NCBI GenBank assembly: GCA_900543025.1
Contig: UQPP01000002.1
Coordinates: forward strand, 52,966 to 116,965
Source: an uncultured Collinsella sp.
Lineage (GTDB): Bacteria > Actinomycetota > Coriobacteriia > Coriobacteriales > Coriobacteriaceae
DNA length: 64,000 bases
Direction: 5' to 3'
Shown: positions 59,629-64,000 of the stretch, one piece after another
Layout: each line of letters begins with the position of its first letter
Position numbering within the stretch: position 1 is the first letter of the stretch
Notes under the pieces: model-generated
Databases searched by the model: none
Seen by the model: the letters and a program-made list of their open reading frames with translations, nothing else
Told to the model about the DNA's origin: nothing
Program-made: the position numbers and the translations under genes

Positions 59629-59966
59629 CGCACACCCCCTTCCACGCGCTTAAAGAAGCAGGTACGGTTGCCGGTGTGGCAGGCCGGACCCGGCGAGTCG
59701 ACCTTGACCAGCAGTGTATCGTTATCGCAGTCGGCCCAGAGCTCCTTGACCTCTTGCATATTGCCGCTCGTCGCGCCCTTGTTCCAGAGCTCCTGACGGC
59801 TGCGGCTCCAAAACCACGTGGTACCGGTCTTGAGCGTCAGCCCCACCGACTCCTCGTTCATCCAAGCAACCATAAGCACCTCGCCGGTGTCATACTGCTG
59901 AACCACACAAGGAATCAATTCTTTGGCGTCGTATTTAAGATCCGCTGGAGTAGTAATTTCTCTCAT
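59625..59966 (-). CDS. hisI: Phosphoribosyl-AMP cyclohydrolase
   Basis: Third step of histidine synthesis. The 113-aa single-function form has [49 protein letters not shown] and the zinc ligands C in DCD and [13 protein letters not shown] at 59966 is chosen (GGGGAATTGAA upstream); the longer frame runs into element C2. HisE is encoded separately two genes on. Confidence 0.94.
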   Translation of the reverse strand: MREITTPADLKYDAKELIPCVVQQYDTGEVLMVAWMNEESVGLTLKTGTTWFWSRSRQELWNKGATSGNMQEVKELWADCDNDTLLVKVDSPGPACHTGNRTCFFKRVEGGVR

Positions 59967-59999
59967 TTCAATTCCCCAATTTAAACATCGCCGGTCGGC

Positions 60000-60103
60000 G
60001 AGGGTTGTCCAGGTGCCCGAGATTCCGAGCGACAAGCCCGACGACGCGTACTTAAGTACGCGAGGAGGGTTGGAGCCGGAAGGTCGGGTGCCTGGGCAAG
60101 CCG
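60000..60103 (-). ncRNA. Structured element, family C (copy 2, hisF-hisI gap)
   Basis: Minus-strand ends GGCTTGCCCAGGCACCCGAC and AATCTCGGGCACCTGG match those of copy 1 after purH in all but two or three positions, and two of the changes are compensatory. Inner arms differ from copy 1 but pair (CTTCCGG region with CTCGGAAT). The cap is a perfect CGCGTACTTAAGTACGCG. It starts about six bases past the hisF stop and ends about 35 bases before hisI. Confidence 0.62.
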
Positions 60104-60108
60104 CAGCA

Positions 60109-60891
60109 TTAGAAGTCCAGCCTCACAGGAATACCTTGAGAGGCCATATACTCTTTGACTTCGCGAATGCTGAACGTCCCAAAGTGAAAGACGCTCGCCG
60201 CCAGCACGGCGTCGGCCTCGCCCTCGATCACGCCCTCGGCAAAATGCTCGAGCGTGCCCACGCCGCCGCTCGCAATCACCGGAATCGGCACCGCGCGCGC
60301 CACAGCGCGGGTGAGCGCCAGGTCAAAGCCAGCCTTGGTGCCGTCGCGGTCCATGCTGGTCAACAAGATCTCGCCGGCGCCGCGACGAGCCGCCTCCTCG
60401 GCCCACGCCACCGCGTCGATACCCGTGGCGTTGCGGCCTCCCGCGGTAAAGACCTCCCACTTGTCGGCACCGGATGCGCCGGGCAAACCGACGCGCTTGG
60501 CATCGATCGCCACGACCACGGCCTGGCTACCAAACGCCGCGGCAGCCTGGCTGATCAGCGACGGGTCGCGCACGGCCGCCGAGTTGAGCGATACCTTGTC
60601 GGCACCGGCGGCAACCATGGTGCGCATGCCCGCCAGGTCGCGAAAGCCGCCGCCCACGGTATAGGGAATGGCGAGCTCCTCGGCCGCATGCGCCGCCATC
60701 TCGATAGTCGTCGCACGGTCGTCGCTCGTGGCGGTAATGTCCAGGAAGACGACCTCGTCCGCACCCTCGCGGTCATAGGCACACGCCAGCTCCACCGGAT
60801 CGCCCGCATCGCGTAAGCTCACAAAGTTGACGCCCTTGACCACACGGCCGTCCTTGACGTCCAGGCAGGGAATCACGCGCTTGGTAAGCAT
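60109..60891 (-). CDS. hisF: Imidazole glycerol phosphate synthase cyclase subunit
   Basis: With HisH forms the synthase that makes imidazole glycerol phosphate and AICAR from PRFAR. The (beta/alpha)8 barrel starts [20 protein letters not shown] with the catalytic Asp11-type residue, has [11 protein letters not shown] and the phosphate-binding [12 protein letters not shown], and the second catalytic Asp in [10 protein letters not shown]. At 260 aa it is complete. Three bases separate it from the hisA stop. Confidence 0.96.
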   Translation of the reverse strand: MLTKRVIPCLDVKDGRVVKGVNFVSLRDAGDPVELACAYDREGADEVVFLDITATSDDRATTIEMAAHAAEELAIPYTVGGGFRDLAGMRTMVAAGADKVSLNSAAVRDPSLISQAAAAFGSQAVVVAIDAKRVGLPGASGADKWEVFTAGGRNATGIDAVAWAEEAARRGAGEILLTSMDRDGTKAGFDLALTRAVARAVPIPVIASGGVGTLEHFAEGVIEGEADAVLAASVFHFGTFSIREVKEYMASQGIPVRLDF

Positions 60892-60894
60892 GGG

Positions 60895-61638
60895 CTACTC
60901 CTCCCCTCGGGCGGCGGCCAGCGCCTGTGCCAGCGTAAAGTTGCCTTCGTAGAGCGCACGGCCGGTAATGGCGCCTTCAATCGCGACCTCACCCACCGCG
61001 GCCAGTGCGCGGATGTCGTCGAGCGTCGAGATACCGCCCGAAGCCACGACGGGAAAGCCCGCGACCTCGGCCACATGGCGATACGCCGCCACATCGATGC
61101 CCGTCTGCATGCCATCGCGCGCGATGTCGGTATACACCAGATGCTTAAAGCCCAGCTCGGTAAGCTGCGCCACGGCATCGTCGAGTGCCACGCCCGCGCC
61201 GTCGCGCCAGCCGTTCACCTTAACCTGGCCGTCGCGCGCGGCAATGTCGGCGACCAGCAGCTCGCCAAAGCCTTGGGCTGCCACCTCGGCAAAACCCGGC
61301 TCGGTCACCAGCACGGTGCCCAGCGCAATGCGGCGAGCACCATAGCCGGCCAGCTCGTCGATGCGTGCGAGCGAGCGGACGCCGCCGCCCACGTCCACGG
61401 ACAGACCGTCGACGCCGCAGATGGCCTTAATCGCCGCCGAGTTGGCAGCGCAGGTGTCCTCGTCCTCGCCAAAGGCAGCGGACAGGTCGACGACGTGCAC
61501 CCAGCTAGCGCCCTGCTCAGCAAACGAGCGGGCGACAGCCACAGGGTCGTCGGAATATACCTTGCAGCGGCTGCGGTCGCCGCGCTCCAGGCGTACAACC
61601 TTGCCGCCGATCAGATCGATTGCGGGAAACAGAATCAT
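60895..61638 (-). CDS. hisA: Phosphoribosylformimino-AICAR-P isomerase
   Basis: Fourth step of histidine synthesis, ProFAR to PRFAR. The barrel starts FPAIDLIGGKVVRLERGD with the catalytic Asp, has HVVDLSAAFG, VDVGGGVRSL, YTDIARDGMQTG (second Asp) and VASGGISTLDDI. Length 247 aa. The start overlaps the hisH stop by four bases. The AICAR made downstream is a substrate for PurH, also in this window. Confidence 0.95.
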   Translation of the reverse strand: MILFPAIDLIGGKVVRLERGDRSRCKVYSDDPVAVARSFAEQGASWVHVVDLSAAFGEDEDTCAANSAAIKAICGVDGLSVDVGGGVRSLARIDELAGYGARRIALGTVLVTEPGFAEVAAQGFGELLVADIAARDGQVKVNGWRDGAGVALDDAVAQLTELGFKHLVYTDIARDGMQTGIDVAAYRHVAEVAGFPVVASGGISTLDDIRALAAVGEVAIEGAITGRALYEGNFTLAQALAAARGEE

Positions 61639-62336
61639 CGGCCGACCTCCTCGATGATGTTGACGAAGTTCTTAAGGATGCGCTGACCCAGCGCGGAGGA
61701 TTTCTCGGGATGGAACTGGCAGCCCCACACGTTGCCATGGCGCACGATGCACGGGAAACTCCGTGTATAGTGCGTGCGCGCCAACACATCGGCGGCATCG
61801 ACGTCGTCGGCCACCGCGTAGCTGTGGGTGAAGTACATGTTGGCGCCCTCGGCAAAACCGGCAAGCAGCGGATCGGCCGCACCGGCGGACGTCATGTGCA
61901 CCTGGTCCCAGCCCACGTGCGGCACCTTCAGGCGACTCGACTCCAAGCGCGTGCACGAGCCGCACATAATACCCAGGCCATCGACCCAGGGACCGTCAGC
62001 CCGCTCGGGGGCGTTGCCGTCGGCGACCACGCCCTTGTCCGCAGGCACGCCCTCGTTGCCACGCTCAAAAAATAGCTGAAGCCCCAGGCAGATGCCGAGC
62101 AGCGGAGTTCCAACGGCGATGGCATCGAGCACCGCGTCCGCCTCGCCGCTCTGGCGCATAAAGGCGATCGCGTCATAGAACGCGCCCACGCCCGGGATGA
62201 CCAGGCCGTCGGCGTTGCGGATCTGCTCCGGATCGTCCGACGTGCAGGCGGCGGCACCGGCGCGCGCAAGCCCGCGCACGACGCTCGACAAGTTGCCCTT
62301 GTGGTAGTCGACCACCACAATCTTCGGTTCGCCCAC
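61635..62336 (-). CDS. hisH: Imidazole glycerol phosphate synthase glutaminase subunit
   Basis: Supplies ammonia from glutamine to HisF. The class I glutaminase triad is present: nucleophile Cys in LLGICLGLQLFFE, His in WGCQFHPEKSS and the following Glu. It starts VVVDYHKGNLSSV, typical of HisH. GTG at 62336 is selected by GGAGG five bases upstream. Length 233 aa, slightly long owing to an insertion after CLGLQLFFERG. Confidence 0.94.
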   Translation of the reverse strand: MGEPKIVVVDYHKGNLSSVVRGLARAGAAACTSDDPEQIRNADGLVIPGVGAFYDAIAFMRQSGEADAVLDAIAVGTPLLGICLGLQLFFERGNEGVPADKGVVADGNAPERADGPWVDGLGIMCGSCTRLESSRLKVPHVGWDQVHMTSAGAADPLLAGFAEGANMYFTHSYAVADDVDAADVLARTHYTRSFPCIVRHGNVWGCQFHPEKSSALGQRILKNFVNIIEEVGR

Positions 62337-62360
62337 GCGACCCTCCACTTCTCATCATCC

Positions 62361-62401
62361 AAAACCACCGCAAAGGGGACAGGCACCTTCGTGGTGGTTT
62401 T
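62361..62401. repeat. Hairpin with GGGGACAGGCACC motif between hisB and hisH
   Basis: AAAACCACC and GGTGGTTTT arms with an inner AAAGG/CCTT pairing around GGACAGGCA. The inner motif is of the widespread REP-like GGGGACAGGCACC kind. It may also act as an attenuating terminator inside the operon. Confidence 0.65.
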
Positions 62402-62414
62402 ACCCTTGTGACGG

Positions 62415-63002
62415 TTACAGCGAGCCCTTGGTGCTGGGGATGCCCTGCACGCGGGGATCGAGCTCGCAGGCGTGGCGCATCGTGCGGCCCACGGCCTTAA
62501 AGGCCGCCTCGATAATGTGGTGCGAATTGCTGCCCGCCAGCTCGCGCACGTGCAGCGTAAGTTTGGCATCGCGCGCAAAGGCATAGAAGAACTCGACAGC
62601 CAGCTCGGTATCGAAGCTGCCCACGCGCTCGGTCGGCACGGGCAGCTCGCAGTAGGCCTGGCCGCGACCCGAAATGTCCACGGCGGCCATCACGAGCGTC
62701 TCGTCCATGGCGATCGCCGCATCGGCAAAGCGCGTAATACCCGCTTTGTCGCCCAGCGCCCGGCAAAACGCCTCGCCCAGCACAATGCCCGTGTCCTCGA
62801 CGGTATGATGCGCATCGACTTCCACATCGCCTACCGCATGCACCGTCAAATCGAACAGGCCATGGCGGCCAAAGGCGTTGAGCATGTGGTCGAAAAACGG
62901 CACGCCGGTCGAGATATCGCACGTACCGGTTCCATCCAGGTCGAGTTTGACGACAATGTCGGTCTCCCCCGTCTTGCGGGTCACCTCGGCATAACGGCCC
63001 AT
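62415..63002 (-). CDS. hisB: Imidazoleglycerol-phosphate dehydratase
   Basis: Dehydrates imidazole glycerol phosphate to imidazole acetol phosphate. The metal-binding repeats are FFDHMLNAFGRHG, DAHHTVEDTGIVLGEA, and SNSHHIIEAAFKA, matching the two HHxxE-type sites of HisB. The 195-aa monofunctional form is normal; the phosphatase domain found in enterobacteria is absent. Its start abuts the hisC stop directly. Confidence 0.96.
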   Translation of the reverse strand: MGRYAEVTRKTGETDIVVKLDLDGTGTCDISTGVPFFDHMLNAFGRHGLFDLTVHAVGDVEVDAHHTVEDTGIVLGEAFCRALGDKAGITRFADAAIAMDETLVMAAVDISGRGQAYCELPVPTERVGSFDTELAVEFFYAFARDAKLTLHVRELAGSNSHHIIEAAFKAVGRTMRHACELDPRVQGIPSTKGSL

Positions 63003-64000
63003 CTAGATCTCCTCCTTCACCAGCACGGCAAACGCAGCCAGTACCTCATCGTTTTCCTGCGGCGTGCCCACGGTAATGCGCAGACAGTCCGAAAGCCCCG
63101 GCGCATAGCTAAAGTCGCGCACCAAAATCGAATACTCGTCGCGTAGGCGCTCGCGCACGCGCGTGGCATGCGGCGTACGCACGAGCACAAAGTTCGCCGC
63201 GCTCGGCCATGCCTCCACGGGCAGGCCCTCGGTAGCCATCGCGCGCAGGGCGCACAGCTCGCGCTCGCGCTCGGATGCGACCTGTGCCACCACGGGCGTG
63301 TACGCATCGCGGGCACGCACGCAGGCAAGCGCCGCCGCCTGGCTCAGCACGTTGACCGAATAGATCTGGCGAATCGCCGCGAACACGTCGATGACCTCGG
63401 ACGCCGCGATCACGTAGCCCAGACGCGTACCGGCAGCGCCAAACGCCTTGGACAACGTATGCAGAATCACCAGGTTGGGATGCTCGGCGATAAGCCCCTG
63501 CGCCGTGGTGGCCGCGCCAAACAAATCGTCGGCAAACTCAACGTAGGCCTCGTCGACCATTACCATGCCGGGGCACGCATCGCACAGGGCCGCGACAAAG
63601 TCGAGCGGCGTCACATCACCCGTGGGATTGTTGGGCGAGGTCACGATTGCCAGGTTGCACTCGGGCGCCGCCGCAAGCACGGCTGTCTGATCGAGCTCAA
63701 AGGTCGCAGGGTCGCGCCACACGTCGCGCACCTCGGTCTGGCAGAGCGACGCAAAGAACGCGTACTCGCTAAAGCACGGCGGGCAGTTGAGCAGGGTCCG
63801 TCCCGCGCCGCCAAACGCCAACAGGAAGTTATAGAGCAGCTCGTCACCGCCGTTACCCACGCAGACATTCTCGCGCGCCACACCATGCCAAGCGGCAAGC
63901 TCGTCGCGCAGATCGTTGGACATGGGATCGGGATAGCGGTTGAGCGGTGTAGCAGCCAGGGCGGCGTCGACCGCCTCGCGCACACCAGCCGGCACGGGAT
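63003..64000 (-). CDS. hisC: Histidinol-phosphate aminotransferase (5' end outside window)
   Basis: Converts imidazole acetol phosphate to histidinol phosphate. The fold-type I motifs are present: GNGGDELLYNFLLAFGG, TSPNNPTGDVTP, MVDEAYVEF, the PLP-lysine segment LHTLSKAFGAAGTRLGY, and the C-terminal LRITVGTPQEN with the substrate Arg. The first visible residues, PAGVREAVDAAL, correspond to about residue 30 of typical HisC, so the true start lies beyond the right edge. It heads the visible his operon. Confidence 0.93.
   Translation of the reverse strand, partial: PVPAGVREAVDAALAATPLNRYPDPMSNDLRDELAAWHGVARENVCVGNGGDELLYNFLLAFGGAGRTLLNCPPCFSEYAFFASLCQTEVRDVWRDPATFELDQTAVLAAAPECNLAIVTSPNNPTGDVTPLDFVAALCDACPGMVMVDEAYVEFADDLFGAATTAQGLIAEHPNLVILHTLSKAFGAAGTRLGYVIAASEVIDVFAAIRQIYSVNVLSQAAALACVRARDAYTPVVAQVASERERELCALRAMATEGLPVEAWPSAANFVLVRTPHATRVRERLRDEYSILVRDFSYAPGLSDCLRITVGTPQENDEVLAAFAVLVKEEI

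Overview
The window looks like a core chromosomal stretch of a high-GC gut actinobacterium of the class Coriobacteriia, most likely Collinsella. This is an inference from overall protein character (archaeal-style topoisomerase I with a KKTTA tail, class Ic aspartate aminotransferase, a Tat-Hyp cluster, RDAC protein in the his operon) and from many short GGGAC-containing intergenic palindromes. I could not run a database comparison. Genes are dense, mostly on the minus strand, and often overlap by 1 to 17 bases. One tRNA gene is present; I saw no rRNA and no CRISPR array.

Layout. 1-3.3 kb: ricT (running off the left edge), holB and tmk. 3.6-4.6 kb: a zinc-ribbon membrane protein bracketed by two copies of one palindromic repeat. 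4.7-9.9 kb: tatA-tatC-hypA-hypB-topA, a likely operon joining Tat export to [NiFe]-hydrogenase nickel insertion. 10-16.1 kb: STAS protein, aspartate aminotransferase, small hypothetical gene, nhaA, ppaC and ROK glucokinase. 16.3-21 kb: a beta-glucoside PTS operon (GH1 phospho-glycosidase, IIC, IIB, IIA) with a divergent GntR/HutC regulator, then manA. 22-24.4 kb: an AbiE-like nucleotidyltransferase toxin/antitoxin pair between two large structured elements and two direct hairpin repeats. 24.4-29.3 kb: pcrA, uppP, uspA. 29.4-31 kb: hipBA with two operators. 31-33.7 kb: a two-component pair and an unknown gene. 33.9-43.5 kb: purH, GNAT, DUF2207 protein, a GluQRS fused to an antitoxin tail, two metallophosphoesterases, a small membrane protein and a DUF4143 ATPase. 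43.9-47.3 kb: a PLD nuclease-SF2 helicase-DUF3427 protein convergent with a NUDIX hydrolase. 47.7-52 kb: DUF4342 protein, second two-component pair, VOC protein with an orphan PTS IIB, a membrane-anchored helical protein and tRNA-Leu(UAA). 52.4-58 kb: ppx, divIC-like gene, eno, mazG, yfcE-like and a LarC C-terminal-domain gene. 58.1-64 kb: hisK-like PHP phosphatase facing the operon hisC-hisB-hisH-hisA-hisF-hisI-RDAC-hisE.

The most unusual material is not classical protein coding. Two families of large hairpin elements sit just 3' of genes in the sense direction: family C after purH and hisF, family A after manA and pcrA. In each family the copies keep conserved loop or junction sequence while their stems differ and remain self-complementary. 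That covariation points to uncharacterised structured RNA (or hairpin DNA) elements. Accessory modules (AbiE-like, HipBA, PLD-helicase/NUDIX, DUF4143 ATPase, antitoxin tail on GluQRS) are spread singly among housekeeping genes, and two of them are bracketed by repeats.
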